Shown: positions 15,489-24,601, numbered from the stretch's first letter. The stretch is DNA of 39,519 nt from G11 sp947167445 (GCA_947167445.1 CAMVID010000022.1:1-39519); one strand, 5' to 3'. Numbers and translations are program-made. The notes: generated by a model not told the origin, from the sequence alone.

Positions 15489-17834
15489 ATGTTTAAACTG
15501 AAGCGAAAGCTTACAAAGTATGACACCATCTTTAACAGACTGATGCTATCCTTTATCGGACTTGTGTTAATCGTAAGTCTTTGTATGGGAGTGGGTTATG
15601 CTGCGCAATTTTCAGGTGAATACAGGCAGAAGGTTGAAATACTTGAGCAGGAGAAAATAGAGTATCTGGGACAGCACATTGATACTTTGTTTGGGGACTG
15701 CAACAACATAATAGTTGATCTTGCCAACATGGCTAACAGAGATGATGCCCTTAAGCATTTTTTGAATCATGGCAGCAGGAATGATTTTGACAGTATGAAC
15801 ACTGTCCTTAAATACCTGGAAATTCTGAATGCTCAGTATGATAAGGAAGTATCAGGTATAGAGTTCTATGTATATCCCAATTCAATGGTGATTTCTTCCG
15901 CCAACGGAATAAGCTACACCGAGGAAAGCGGAACAAGCATATCTGAAGAGTTCGACGAGGCCGGAGTGGCAGTAAGGTACAATTCATCCGGTCGTTACCT
16001 CTTTACAAGAGAAGTCACATCCAATTCCAAAACAGATAAGGTTCTGAGTTTTGGAGCACATTACCCGATTTTTTCAAAGGATATTTCAAAGTTAAAGGGA
16101 TATCTGATTGTTAATATACCTGTCAGTACTCTTAACACAATCCTCCTTGAGTATGCGGACGATAACTCCGGTTTTGCAGCGTTAATTGATGAAAAAGGTA
16201 AAGTCGTAGCATTGGGAGGAGATGATTCGCTTTTTACCAGAGTTCTTAATGGTAAAATGCCGGAGGAGTGCATTGATATCCTAAATGGTTCAGCGGATAA
16301 AGCCTATAATTATGACGGAATGATTCTTATAGGCAAACCTCTTGCAATTCCCGGATGGAAGGTTGTTTCTGTAACCTCCGCGGATGAATACTATAAGGAC
16401 ATTCGTATTCTCGTAAGAAGAATTGGGTTATTGTCTCTTATAATAGTAGTGGTTGGCCTTGTGATTGCTTATCGCTTTGCAAAGAGAGTGTATAACCCCA
16501 TCGGAAGCATGGTAAATAAACTTGATGGCCTTAAGCTTGCAAGAAAAGCCAAGGAGAATGAGCTCCTTTATCTTGACAGAACCATAAACGAACTTTGTGT
16601 TCTGGTGGGCAATAAGGATGAGGCCTACAAAGAAAGGGTAAATGTTGTAAGACATGACCTTGTAAGGGAGATTATTAACTCTGCAGATATATCGGATGAG
16701 AGAATCGACAAAATCCTTGAGGAAATCGGAGATAAGAATGAGTATGTAAGCCACTTCTGCATGGTGGCAACTTTCCATGGCAAGGTTATGGGTAAGGTTG
16801 ATGAGCCAACCAGAAACGCCATGACATACAATATGACAAAATACCTTGAGGATTATGAGGACGAAGAAATGCGATGCATGGCTTTGGACCTTTATAACGG
16901 CAGGGTAGTTATAATAACCTCCTGTATGGCTGACGGGGAAGACAGAATGGAGAATCTTTATACGAAACTTAAGGACTTCGTAAAGATAACATTCAACATC
17001 GACCTTGTGGTATGGCAGAGCGGGCCTGTGTATAAGTTAAGTCAGATATCAGCGGAATATGCAAAGATATCCAAGGCAATGGAGTATGACTATTATATTC
17101 CTTACAGGTACAGAATGGACCTTGCCAATATGGATGCCGAGGAAGTTAAGATTCTTCTTGGAGACAAGGATACACCCGGATTCTTTGATCCAAGATACGA
17201 CTCCTTTGCCGAAGCCCTTGTAAGTAACGATGCGGAGACAGTCAAGACTATCCTTGAAGAGTACAATAAGGCAGCCATGCTTATTCAGGGAACCTATGAA
17301 TATATGAACAGTATATCCATGAGATATCTGTTCCTGTTTAATCATTTCCTAAGAGACATCATGAAGAAATCCAAGACATATGATGATTCGCAATTGCTCC
17401 TGGAATTAACTGATGTTTTCGATGTGGATGATTTCTGCAACTGGTTATATAAGAAGATTCTCTGGGCCTTTGAAACAGCCGAGCAGAACAAGACCAATCC
17501 CACAGACAATGTTGTGGAGCTGGTGGAGAAGATAGCCAGAGAGCATCTTGATGAAGATATTTCTCTTGATTATGTTGCTTCGAAGGTTTACCTTGCCCCC
17601 AAATATTTAAGCAGACTGTTTAAGGAAGAGAAGGGATTAAACTTCACTCAGTTCGTAAACGACTGTAAGATGGAAGAGGCATCAAAGCTTCTAATTGAGA
17701 CGGATAAGACCCTGGAGGAAATAATAGTGGTAATCGGTTTCAACTCCACCAATTATTTCATAAAGAAATTTAAAGAATCCTTTGGAGTTACTCCGGCCCA
17801 GTACCGCAGAAGCAAGCGGATAGAGGGTTTGTAG
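15489..17834 (+). CDS. Membrane-anchored AraC-family sensor/regulator (YesS-like)
   Basis: 781 residues from ATG 15489 (GGGGA 5 bases upstream); an ATG at 15477 would add four residues but touches its ribosome site. Order: TM1 at about 18-40 (LMLSFIGLVLIVSLCMGVGY), an extracellular Cache-like sensor to about 305, TM2 at about 311-331 (IGLLSLIIVVVGLVIAYRF), a HAMP-like stretch and a cytoplasmic linker, and a C-terminal double helix-turn-helix of AraC type from about 675 (ISLDYVASKVYLAPKYLSRL, then IGFNSTNYFIKKFKESFG and VTPAQYRRS). It should sense an external sugar and activate the locus directly, without a kinase. Likely target: the GTGGAA array at 5621-5665. Confidence 0.9.
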   Translation: MFKLKRKLTKYDTIFNRLMLSFIGLVLIVSLCMGVGYAAQFSGEYRQKVEILEQEKIEYLGQHIDTLFGDCNNIIVDLANMANRDDALKHFLNHGSRNDFDSMNTVLKYLEILNAQYDKEVSGIEFYVYPNSMVISSANGISYTEESGTSISEEFDEAGVAVRYNSSGRYLFTREVTSNSKTDKVLSFGAHYPIFSKDISKLKGYLIVNIPVSTLNTILLEYADDNSGFAALIDEKGKVVALGGDDSLFTRVLNGKMPEECIDILNGSADKAYNYDGMILIGKPLAIPGWKVVSVTSADEYYKDIRILVRRIGLLSLIIVVVGLVIAYRFAKRVYNPIGSMVNKLDGLKLARKAKENELLYLDRTINELCVLVGNKDEAYKERVNVVRHDLVREIINSADISDERIDKILEEIGDKNEYVSHFCMVATFHGKVMGKVDEPTRNAMTYNMTKYLEDYEDEEMRCMALDLYNGRVVIITSCMADGEDRMENLYTKLKDFVKITFNIDLVVWQSGPVYKLSQISAEYAKISKAMEYDYYIPYRYRMDLANMDAEEVKILLGDKDTPGFFDPRYDSFAEALVSNDAETVKTILEEYNKAAMLIQGTYEYMNSISMRYLFLFNHFLRDIMKKSKTYDDSQLLLELTDVFDVDDFCNWLYKKILWAFETAEQNKTNPTDNVVELVEKIAREHLDEDISLDYVASKVYLAPKYLSRLFKEEKGLNFTQFVNDCKMEEASKLLIETDKTLEEIIVVIGFNSTNYFIKKFKESFGVTPAQYRRSKRIEGL

Positions 17835-17921
17835 GCCGGCCCTTTTGTAAACCAAAAGTAGCAATAAAAAAATTAGAAAAAATATTAAGAATTTCTTAAC
17901 AAAATATAGTTTGTGACCGGG

Positions 17922-17951
17922 AAGCCCAACACTAGATGTTGGGCTTTTTTT
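17922..17951 (+). terminator. Terminator of the glycan locus
   Basis: AAGCCCAACA (17922-17931), loop CTAGA, TGTTGGGCTT (17937-17946), then a T-run. The preceding 17835-17921 is AT-rich with no gene. Confidence 0.95.
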
Positions 17952-17963
17952 GCATCTTTTTTG

Positions 17964-18004
17964 AATCGCGATTTTTGAGGAATGCCGAAAAATCGCGATT
18001 TTTT
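17964..18004 (+). terminator. Second, adjacent terminator
   Basis: AATCGCGATTTTT (17964-17976) pairs with AAAAATCGCGATT (17988-18000) around 11 bases, with T on the outside. Because the arms end in T on both strands it could act in both directions; it insulates the division cluster from the glycan locus. Confidence 0.8.
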
Positions 18005-18006
18005 AC

Positions 18007-18035
18007 TTGCATTGTGGGAGAAAATGGAGTAGAAT
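18007..18035 (+). promoter_or_regulatory. Promoter of the division and cell wall cluster (PmraZ)
   Basis: TTGCAT (18007-18012), 17-bp spacer, TAGAAT (18030-18035). The predicted start is near 18042, directly before the MraZ-box array. Confidence 0.7.
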
Positions 18036-18044
18036 AACCTTAAA

Positions 18045-18080
18045 AGTGGTGATAAGTGGTTAGAAGTGGTTTAAAGTGGT
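18045..18080 (+). promoter_or_regulatory. MraZ-box array: four AGTGGT repeats at 10-bp spacing
   Basis: AGTGGT occurs at 18045, 18055, 18065 and 18075, exactly one helical turn apart, just downstream of the predicted transcription start and 48 bp before mraZ. MraZ proteins are known to bind short tandem G-rich boxes at this place and repress their own operon. Four boxes on one DNA face fit a ring-shaped MraZ oligomer contacting several repeats. Confidence 0.8.
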
Positions 18081-18127
18081 AATTCTTAAGAATTGATTAT
18101 ACCACACTTTCGGAGGCGGTGATCGCT

Positions 18128-18559
18128 ATGTATAAAGGTAAATATGTTCATACGATCGACGCCAAAGGTCGACTGATTGTTCCTTCAAAGTTCAGGGACC
18201 AGCTGGGAGACAGCTTCGTAGTCACCAAAGGAGCCGACGGTTGCCTGACAATCTACGATGAGAAAGGCTGGACGGCCTTCGAGGAAACCTTGAGGGAAAT
18301 GCCAATGAACCGTAAGGAAGTTAGACAGGTAGCAAGATTCTTCCTTTCAGGCGCAGCGGATGTTGAAGTTGACAAGATGGGCCGAATCCTTATTCCACAG
18401 GACTTAAGAGAATACGCGGGACTTGAGAAGGACGTAATCCTTACAGGACTTGCAGACAAGATAGAGATTTGGAGCAAAGATCGCTTCGAAGCCGAGAGCG
18501 ATACTCAGGATATTGCCGATACCCTTGAGAAGATGGCAGACTGGGGCATTCGAATATAG
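18128..18559 (+). CDS. mraZ: Transcriptional regulator MraZ
   Basis: 143 residues, the usual length. I start at ATG 18128 (MYKGKYVHTIDAKGRL), 8 bases after GGAGGCGG, matching the conserved start of MraZ; a GTG at 18119 is upstream and lies in the ribosome site. Two SpoVT/AbrB-like halves are seen, each with a D-x-K/M-G-R motif (DAKGRLIVPSKFR and DKMGRILIPQDLR). It represses its own division cluster, through the AGTGGT boxes just upstream. The next gene starts 9 bp after its stop. Confidence 0.97.
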   Translation: MYKGKYVHTIDAKGRLIVPSKFRDQLGDSFVVTKGADGCLTIYDEKGWTAFEETLREMPMNRKEVRQVARFFLSGAADVEVDKMGRILIPQDLREYAGLEKDVILTGLADKIEIWSKDRFEAESDTQDIADTLEKMADWGIRI

Positions 18560-18568
18560 GTTTAGAGA

Positions 18569-19507
18569 ATGGAATTTAATCATTATTCGGTTCTCCTTAG
18601 AGAGACAATCGACGAACTAAAGATTAAGCCCGACGGAATATACGTCGACGGAACCCTTGGGGGTGGCGGACATTCCTACGAGATATGCAAGAAGCTTTCC
18701 AATAAAGGACGGCTCTATGGCATAGACCAGGATGAAGCGGCAATCAAAGCTGCCGGCGAGAGACTTAAGGAGTTTGGTGAGAGAGTAACGATTATAAGAT
18801 CCAATTACGAATACGCCACAGAAAGACTTAAAGAGATCGGCGTTAAGGGAGTGGACGGAATAGTCCTTGACCTGGGAGTTTCCTCATATCAGCTTGACAA
18901 TGAAGAAAGAGGTTTCTCCTACAGATACGATTCAGAACTTGATATGAGAATGGATGACAGGCAATCACTTACAGCTGCAGACATCATAAACGAGTATTCC
19001 GAATCTGATCTGTACAGAATAATAAGAGATTACGGCGAAGATAACTTCGCTAAGAATATAGCAAAGCACATAGTGGCAGAAAGAGCCAAAGAGCCCATAA
19101 GAACAACGGGACAGCTCAATGAGATTATCAAAGCCGCAATACCTGCCAAGATAAGGGCAACGGGAGGACATCCTTCAAAGAGAACTTTCCAGGCAATAAG
19201 AATTGAGTGCAACAGAGAACTGGACGTTTTGAAGAACTCTTTGGACGGCATGATTGATTTCTTAAATCCCGGCGGAAGGCTTTGCATAATAACCTTCCAT
19301 TCACTGGAAGACAGAATTGTAAAAAGCGCATTCAAGAAGGCTCAGAACCCTTGCACATGTCCACCGGACTTTCCGGTATGTGTCTGCGGCAAGAAGCCTT
19401 TAGGTAAAGTAATAACAAACAAGCCGATACTCCCCACGGAAGAGGAGCTGGAGGTAAATTCAAGATCTAAGAGCGCGAAACTTAGAGTGTTTGAGAAAAA
19501 AGGATAA
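18569..19507 (+). CDS. rsmH: 16S rRNA (cytosine-1402-N4)-methyltransferase RsmH
   Basis: 312 residues. The S-adenosylmethionine loop is VDGTLGGGGHSYEI, followed by YGIDQDEAAI, GVDGIVLDLGVSSYQLD, DMRMD, HPSKRTFQAIRIECN and LCIITFHSLEDRIVK, all RsmH signatures. The C-terminal part has a Cys-rich stretch, CTCPPDFPVCVCGKK, common in Firmicute members. It methylates N4 of C1402 in 16S rRNA. Standard second gene of the cluster. Confidence 0.98.
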   Translation: MEFNHYSVLLRETIDELKIKPDGIYVDGTLGGGGHSYEICKKLSNKGRLYGIDQDEAAIKAAGERLKEFGERVTIIRSNYEYATERLKEIGVKGVDGIVLDLGVSSYQLDNEERGFSYRYDSELDMRMDDRQSLTAADIINEYSESDLYRIIRDYGEDNFAKNIAKHIVAERAKEPIRTTGQLNEIIKAAIPAKIRATGGHPSKRTFQAIRIECNRELDVLKNSLDGMIDFLNPGGRLCIITFHSLEDRIVKSAFKKAQNPCTCPPDFPVCVCGKKPLGKVITNKPILPTEEELEVNSRSKSAKLRVFEKKG

Positions 19508-19525
19508 TCACAGGGAAGTGACGAA

Positions 19526-20005
19526 ATGGCACAGATGAATCAGAGAAGAAACAACAGAACCGTAACTTCATACAAGGACAATCTTTACTACTTACAGGGA
19601 AGTGCAGTACCCAAAACTGTACAGCAGGAGATTGAAGAGCCCATTAAGAGGCTGAGCCACCACACCGTCAGAAACAGACAGTATGCCAAAAGGATGAATC
19701 CCGGGTATATACTCTTTCTCACCGTGGCAATGGTTGTTACAGCTCTTGTTTTGATATTCTATATCAGACTTCAGTCCGAGATTACCGGCAATGTTAAGAC
19801 TATCTCAAGACTTGAGAGCGAGCTTAATACATTAAGACTTTCAAATGATGAGGCTTACAGCAGAGCAACCGGTAACATTGACCTTGAGAAGGTTAAGCAG
19901 ATTGCCATCGGAGAACTTGGAATGACTTATGCCACAGAGGGTCAGATTGTCACATATTCCGGAGAAGGAAGCGACTACGTGAAACAGGTGGCAGATATTC
20001 CTTAA
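19526..20005 (+). CDS. ftsL: FtsL-like cell division protein
   Basis: 159 residues: a basic, Gln/Asn-rich cytoplasmic N-terminus to about 60, one membrane segment (GYILFLTVAMVVTALVLIFY), then a coiled-coil-forming stretch (RLQSEITGNVKTISRLESEL) and a short tail. That bitopic shape and the place between rsmH and the penicillin-binding protein identify the FtsL position; sequence similarity in this family is too low to be decisive, and the name septum-formation protein DivIC/FtsL-like is equally fair. Confidence 0.8.
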   Translation: MAQMNQRRNNRTVTSYKDNLYYLQGSAVPKTVQQEIEEPIKRLSHHTVRNRQYAKRMNPGYILFLTVAMVVTALVLIFYIRLQSEITGNVKTISRLESELNTLRLSNDEAYSRATGNIDLEKVKQIAIGELGMTYATEGQIVTYSGEGSDYVKQVADIP

Positions 20006-20020
20006 GGACGGTAGAGTAAC

Positions 20021-22165
20021 ATGGCAAACAGGTCTGAAAGAGAAGTAAAAAGATTCACAATAAGAATGCAGAAAAAGCTGGTAGTGCTGTTTGGAATAGT
20101 GCTACTGGCTTTTGTGGGATTAAGCCTTCGTCTTATCTACATTAACAGAGACAACGGAGAGCAATACAAGAAACAGGTTTTGGAGCAACAGGAATATACT
20201 TCAAAGACACTCGTCGCCAGAAGAGGCGATATTTTTGATTCTAACGGAAACCCTCTTGCAGTCAGTGAAAAAATCTATAATCTCATCATCGATTCCAAAG
20301 TCATAAACGATAAAGAGGCATATTACGAGCCCACAATGGCAGCTCTCGACAAGTATTTTGACATTGATATGAATGCTGTCAGAAAGTGGGTAAAGGAGAA
20401 CCCCAAATCCGCTTATTATGTTGCAGCTAAAGGCCTTACATATGGAGAGGTTGAGGGCTATCTTAATTTCATGACCGATGAAACCGCCTCAAAGAACGTT
20501 AAGGGTATCTGGTTTGAGGATAATTACAAGAGAAATTATCCAAACGGAACTCTTGCCTGTGACATTATAGGTTTCACCAATGCAGACAATAACGGCGCAT
20601 ATGGCCTTGAAGAGTATTACGATGACGTTTTGAACGGTACACCCGGAAGAGAGTACGGTTATCTTGACGAAGATGAGAATCTTGAGAGAACAACCAAGCC
20701 TGCTGTGGATGGTTACAGCCTTGTTACCACAATAGATGCGACCATTCAGTCCATTGTTGAAAGAAATTTAAAGAGCTTTAACGATACATATGCAAACAGG
20801 GCAAGGGAAGGCCTTGGAGCCAACAACCTTGGCTGCATCATTATGGATGTTAACAACGGCGATGTCCTTGCAATGGCAAGTTATCCCAATTTCGATTTAA
20901 ACAACCCCAAGGACCTTACCATGTATTATTCTCAGGAGGAAATAGACTCCCTGGGGGATGAGGAATACTATAATAGGCTCAATGCTCTTTGGAAAAATTT
21001 CTGTATCAGTGAGACATACGAGCCCGGTTCCACAATGAAGCCCTTTACGGTGGCCTGTGGACTTGAGTCCGGCAAACTTACCGGAAACGAATCATACACC
21101 TGTACAGGTGCTTATGAGGTCGCCGATAAGAGAATCAAGTGCCATAACTATAAATACGGCGGATGCGGAACGGTAAATGTTAAGCAGGCCATAGAGCAGT
21201 CCTGTAACGTTGCACTCATGCAGATGAGCCTTACAATAGGAAAAGATATATTTTTACAGTATCAGCAGAACTATAATTTCGGTTTAAAGACCAACATAGA
21301 CCTTGCTGGAGAAGCAAGGACCAATGCTGTTGTATACAACGCTTCAAACATGCGTCCTGCGGAGCTTGCAACAAGTTCATTCGGACAGGGCTTCAACGTG
21401 ACAATGATTCAGATGATAACCGGATTCTGCTCTTTAATTAATGGCGGATATTACTATGAGCCTCATATGGTTAAGAAGATTGTTTCCGGAAACGGTGCGA
21501 CAATACAGAACATTGAGCCCCGCGTATTGAGAAGAACCATCTCAACATCGACTTCAAATACGATTGTTGATTACTGTAACGGAGTTGTCACAGAAGGAAC
21601 AGGTAAGGCTGCCAGACCCGCAGGATACAGAATCGGCGGCAAAACGGGAACAGCCGAGACCCTTCCCCGAGGCAACAATGAATACGTTGTTTCCTTTATG
21701 GGATATGCACCTGCAGATAATCCAAAGATTGCAATCTATGTTGTAGTAGACAGAGTAAATGACTGGGTTCAGGATAACGTTAAGTTAGCCTGCCTTCTTA
21801 CAAGAGATATACTTACAGAAACTCTTCCTTATATGGGTATATATATGACAGAGCCCATTTCAGAGAAGGAACAGCAGGAACTTGCTGCAAAGCAGCTTGA
21901 GATTACCCTTGCATACACGGTTCCTCCGGAAGAAGAAACAACCGAGACTTCGGGAGAGGGTGAAAATACTGAGGGAACTCCCACAGAAGGCACCACAGGA
22001 GACGGTACCCAAACGGAGCAAAACGGCGGCCTTAATCTTCAGTGGAAAAATTTCCCTGTTGATCCTGCCACAGGCTACTTAAAGGATCCCGCAACCGGAG
22101 ATCTGATTGATCCGGATACGGGACAGAACATGTCAAGAAGCGATTTTACTGCAGTTGACGGCTGA
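20021..22165 (+). CDS. Class B penicillin-binding protein (FtsI/SpoVD type transpeptidase)
   Basis: 714 residues. One N-terminal membrane anchor (LVVLFGIVLLAFVGLSLRLIY), a dimerization domain with RRGDIFDSNGNPLA, then the transpeptidase: active serine STMK (337-340), SCN (394-396) and KTGTAE (541-546). It cross-links septal peptidoglycan with FtsW. There is no PASTA domain. Instead the C-terminus has a Thr/Glu/Gly-rich spacer (about 640-670) and three 8-residue repeats DPATGYLK, DPATGDLI, DPDTGQNM starting at 681, 689 and 697. Whether it is the vegetative FtsI or sporulation SpoVD orthologue cannot be told; its place beside ftsL and mraY favours the division enzyme. Confidence 0.95.
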   Translation: MANRSEREVKRFTIRMQKKLVVLFGIVLLAFVGLSLRLIYINRDNGEQYKKQVLEQQEYTSKTLVARRGDIFDSNGNPLAVSEKIYNLIIDSKVINDKEAYYEPTMAALDKYFDIDMNAVRKWVKENPKSAYYVAAKGLTYGEVEGYLNFMTDETASKNVKGIWFEDNYKRNYPNGTLACDIIGFTNADNNGAYGLEEYYDDVLNGTPGREYGYLDEDENLERTTKPAVDGYSLVTTIDATIQSIVERNLKSFNDTYANRAREGLGANNLGCIIMDVNNGDVLAMASYPNFDLNNPKDLTMYYSQEEIDSLGDEEYYNRLNALWKNFCISETYEPGSTMKPFTVACGLESGKLTGNESYTCTGAYEVADKRIKCHNYKYGGCGTVNVKQAIEQSCNVALMQMSLTIGKDIFLQYQQNYNFGLKTNIDLAGEARTNAVVYNASNMRPAELATSSFGQGFNVTMIQMITGFCSLINGGYYYEPHMVKKIVSGNGATIQNIEPRVLRRTISTSTSNTIVDYCNGVVTEGTGKAARPAGYRIGGKTGTAETLPRGNNEYVVSFMGYAPADNPKIAIYVVVDRVNDWVQDNVKLACLLTRDILTETLPYMGIYMTEPISEKEQQELAAKQLEITLAYTVPPEEETTETSGEGENTEGTPTEGTTGDGTQTEQNGGLNLQWKNFPVDPATGYLKDPATGDLIDPDTGQNMSRSDFTAVDG

Positions 22166-22178
22166 TGAATCGATTTGC

Positions 22179-22220
22179 TTTCATAATTTGACATTATCTA
22201 CTATAATAGAAAAGATAATG
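22179..22220 (+). promoter_or_regulatory. Putative internal promoter and dyad before mraY
   Basis: The 82-bp gap is the largest inside the cluster before ftsZ. It contains TATAAT (22202-22207) with TTTCAT 17 bp upstream, a stray perfect TTGACA (22188-22193) and an 8-bp perfect inverted repeat CATTATCT / AGATAATG (22192-22199, 22213-22220) that encloses the -10. A second promoter under local control is plausible. Confidence 0.45.
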
Positions 22221-22247
22221 TGTACCGACAGAAAGAAGGCATAGTTT

Positions 22248-23204
22248 ATGTTACAGATTTTACCCGGATTCCTGATTTCACTTGCCATTGCTTTGCTAAT
22301 CGGACCTTCATGGATTAAATTCATGGCAAGAGTCAAAGCGGGGCAGACCATAAGAAGTGAAGGGCCGGAAAGCCATCTTAAGAAAATGGGAACACCGATG
22401 ATGGGCGGTTTTATTTTCCTGATACCCACCACGATTGTTTCACTGTTTTATGTGAGAAGCTTCCCCAAGGTAATTCCCGTGCTGATTCTCATGTGGGGAT
22501 TTGCTGCTGTGGGATTTATAGATGACTATATTAAGGTCGTGCTTAAAAGATCCATGGGTCTTAAGGCGTGGCAGAAGATGGGGCTCCAGCTTGTTGTTTG
22601 CGCAGCATTTTATATTGTTGCATCTTCATTTACCGAGCTTGATCTGACTTTAAAGGTTCCCTTTGCAAACGGAACGAGACTTGAACTTGGCCTCTTTGCA
22701 ATCCCTGCCATGTTCTTCATTGCAATTGCAACCGTTAACGGAACAAACTTTACCGACGGCGTAGATGGCTTATCAAGCAGCGTTTCAAGCGTTGTTGCCG
22801 CATTTTTCTGTGTGGCATCCATCATGCTTAAGGGAGGTATAGAACCTGTGGCTGCAGCATTTTTGGGCGGCCTTTTGGGTTATCTTTGCTTTAACCTTTA
22901 CCCTGCAAAGATTTTCATGGGTGATACGGGTTCTCTGGCTCTCGGCGGTTTCGTGGCGGGGTGCGCATACATGATGGAACTTCCGTTGTTTATTCCAATC
23001 GTTGGAATCATTTATCTTGTGGAAGTAATAAGCGTTATTCTCCAGGTTTCATATTTTAAGATATCCGGAGGCAAAAGAATTTTCAGAATGGCTCCCATCC
23101 ATCACCACTTTGAAAAAGGTGGCTGGTCAGAGACAAGAGTAGTGGGAGTATTCACCATAGTAACCGTTGTTGCCTGCGTTATTGGCTTCGCCGGTTTGTG
23201 GTAA
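22248..23204 (+). CDS. mraY: Phospho-N-acetylmuramoyl-pentapeptide transferase MraY
   Basis: 318 residues, about ten membrane segments. Diagnostic motifs: GTPMMGG, VGFIDDYIKV (the catalytic/metal Asp-Asp), NGTNFTDGVDGLSS, FMGDTGSLALGG and APIHHHFEKGGW (the HHH loop). It makes lipid I from UDP-MurNAc-pentapeptide and undecaprenyl phosphate at the inner membrane face. The start at ATG 22248 follows AAGAAGG. Confidence 0.98.
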   Translation: MLQILPGFLISLAIALLIGPSWIKFMARVKAGQTIRSEGPESHLKKMGTPMMGGFIFLIPTTIVSLFYVRSFPKVIPVLILMWGFAAVGFIDDYIKVVLKRSMGLKAWQKMGLQLVVCAAFYIVASSFTELDLTLKVPFANGTRLELGLFAIPAMFFIAIATVNGTNFTDGVDGLSSSVSSVVAAFFCVASIMLKGGIEPVAAAFLGGLLGYLCFNLYPAKIFMGDTGSLALGGFVAGCAYMMELPLFIPIVGIIYLVEVISVILQVSYFKISGGKRIFRMAPIHHHFEKGGWSETRVVGVFTIVTVVACVIGFAGLW

Positions 23205-23222
23205 TTGAGGTGAGTTTTAGAA

Positions 23223-24584
23223 ATGTACGATTTTAACAATAAGAAAGTATTAATTATAGGTTCGGGCAAGAGCGGAATGGGAGCCTTAAAGCTTTTGAAT
23301 GCTCTGGGAGCCCGCTGTGTTCTCTTTGACGGAGGCGAAAATGCCGATGCCACAGAGATTAAGGGAAGAGTTCCCGCTGAATTAGAGTGCGAGATAATTG
23401 TTAAGGAGCTTCCTTCAGAAGTTTCAGACACTATAGATGTTGTTGTTCCAAGCCCCGGTGTTCCCACCGATTTGGGAATTGTGAAGGATTTTGCCGATAA
23501 GGGCACTCCAATCTGGGGAGAGCTGGAACTTGGCTATCTTGCTTCAAAAGGCAAACTTGCAGCCATCACCGGCACCAACGGAAAGACAACCACAACAAGC
23601 CTTGTCGGAGAAATACTCAAAAAAGAATATAAGCCCGTATTTGTGGTAGGAAATATAGGAAATCCCCTTACTCTTGAGGCTCTTGATACAAAGGAAGAAG
23701 GGGCAATTGTTGCGGAGGTCAGCTCATTTCAGCTTGAGACCATAAATGAGTTTCATCCCGCTGTGTCTGCGATTCTTAATGTTACACCGGATCATCTCAA
23801 CAGACACCACACAATGGAATGCTATAACAAGGTAAAAACAGATATATCTAAGAACCAGACTAAAGATGATGTCTGCGTCCTTAATTTCGATAATTCATAC
23901 ACAAGGGAGTTTGGAGATAAGTGCCCGGCAGGTGTTGTCTGGTTTTCATCTTCTCAGGTTCCTCCCAAAGGTTATTTCTACAGAGATGACCACATTTTCT
24001 ATACAGATGGCAAGACGGAAGAACAGATTCTTAATGTGCACACAGATATGAATCTGGTGGGCGTATGTAATATTGAAAATGTTATGGCTGCCATTGCAAT
24101 CGGAAGAGGCATGGGCGTTTCCATGGATAAGATTCTTGAGGCAGTGAAGGAATTCAAGGCCGTGGAACATAGAATCGAGTATGTGGCCACAAAGAACGGG
24201 GTGGATTACTACAATGACTCCAAAGGAACCAATCCCGATGCGGCCATCCAGGGAATTAAAGCAATGAGCAAACCCACCATCCTTATTGGTGGCGGCTATG
24301 ATAAGGGAAACACTTACGATGAGTGGATTGAGGCTTTTGACGGTAAGGTTAAGAAGCTGGTTCTTATCGGTCAGACAAGAGAGGCGATTGCCAAATGCGC
24401 AGCATCTCATGGCTTCACAGACTATTGCTTTGCCGATTCCTTTAAAGAGTGTTTTGATATTTGCGTTGCCAATGCCAGAAGCGGAGACGCAGTTTTGCTT
24501 TCTCCCGCCTGCGCAAGCTGGGGTATGTTCCCCAACTACGAGGAGAGAGGAAGACAGTTCAAAGAGATGGTAAATGATTTATAG
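23223..24584 (+). CDS. murD: UDP-N-acetylmuramoylalanine--D-glutamate ligase MurD
   Basis: 453 residues. The P-loop is GTNGKTTTTS starting at 117; the Mur central-domain motifs EVSSFQLE and LNVTPDHLNRH and the C-terminal DYYNDSKGTNPDA and LSPACASWGMF are all present. It adds D-glutamate to UDP-MurNAc-L-alanine. It starts at ATG 23223 after GAGGTGAG, 18 bp after mraY. Confidence 0.98.
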   Translation: MYDFNNKKVLIIGSGKSGMGALKLLNALGARCVLFDGGENADATEIKGRVPAELECEIIVKELPSEVSDTIDVVVPSPGVPTDLGIVKDFADKGTPIWGELELGYLASKGKLAAITGTNGKTTTTSLVGEILKKEYKPVFVVGNIGNPLTLEALDTKEEGAIVAEVSSFQLETINEFHPAVSAILNVTPDHLNRHHTMECYNKVKTDISKNQTKDDVCVLNFDNSYTREFGDKCPAGVVWFSSSQVPPKGYFYRDDHIFYTDGKTEEQILNVHTDMNLVGVCNIENVMAAIAIGRGMGVSMDKILEAVKEFKAVEHRIEYVATKNGVDYYNDSKGTNPDAAIQGIKAMSKPTILIGGGYDKGNTYDEWIEAFDGKVKKLVLIGQTREAIAKCAASHGFTDYCFADSFKECFDICVANARSGDAVLLSPACASWGMFPNYEERGRQFKEMVNDL

Positions 24585-24601
24585 AACTTGAGGAAAGGTT
24601 C

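Noticed and set aside
17964..18000. Duplicate AATCGCGATT palindromes as a regulator operator for mraZ
   Set aside because: They pair as a 13-bp stem followed by T and lie upstream of the -35 behind another terminator; a terminator explains them better.
18041..18080. Four short spaced repeats as a CRISPR remnant
   Set aside because: Units are 6 bp at 10-bp spacing with no spacers; they fit MraZ boxes.
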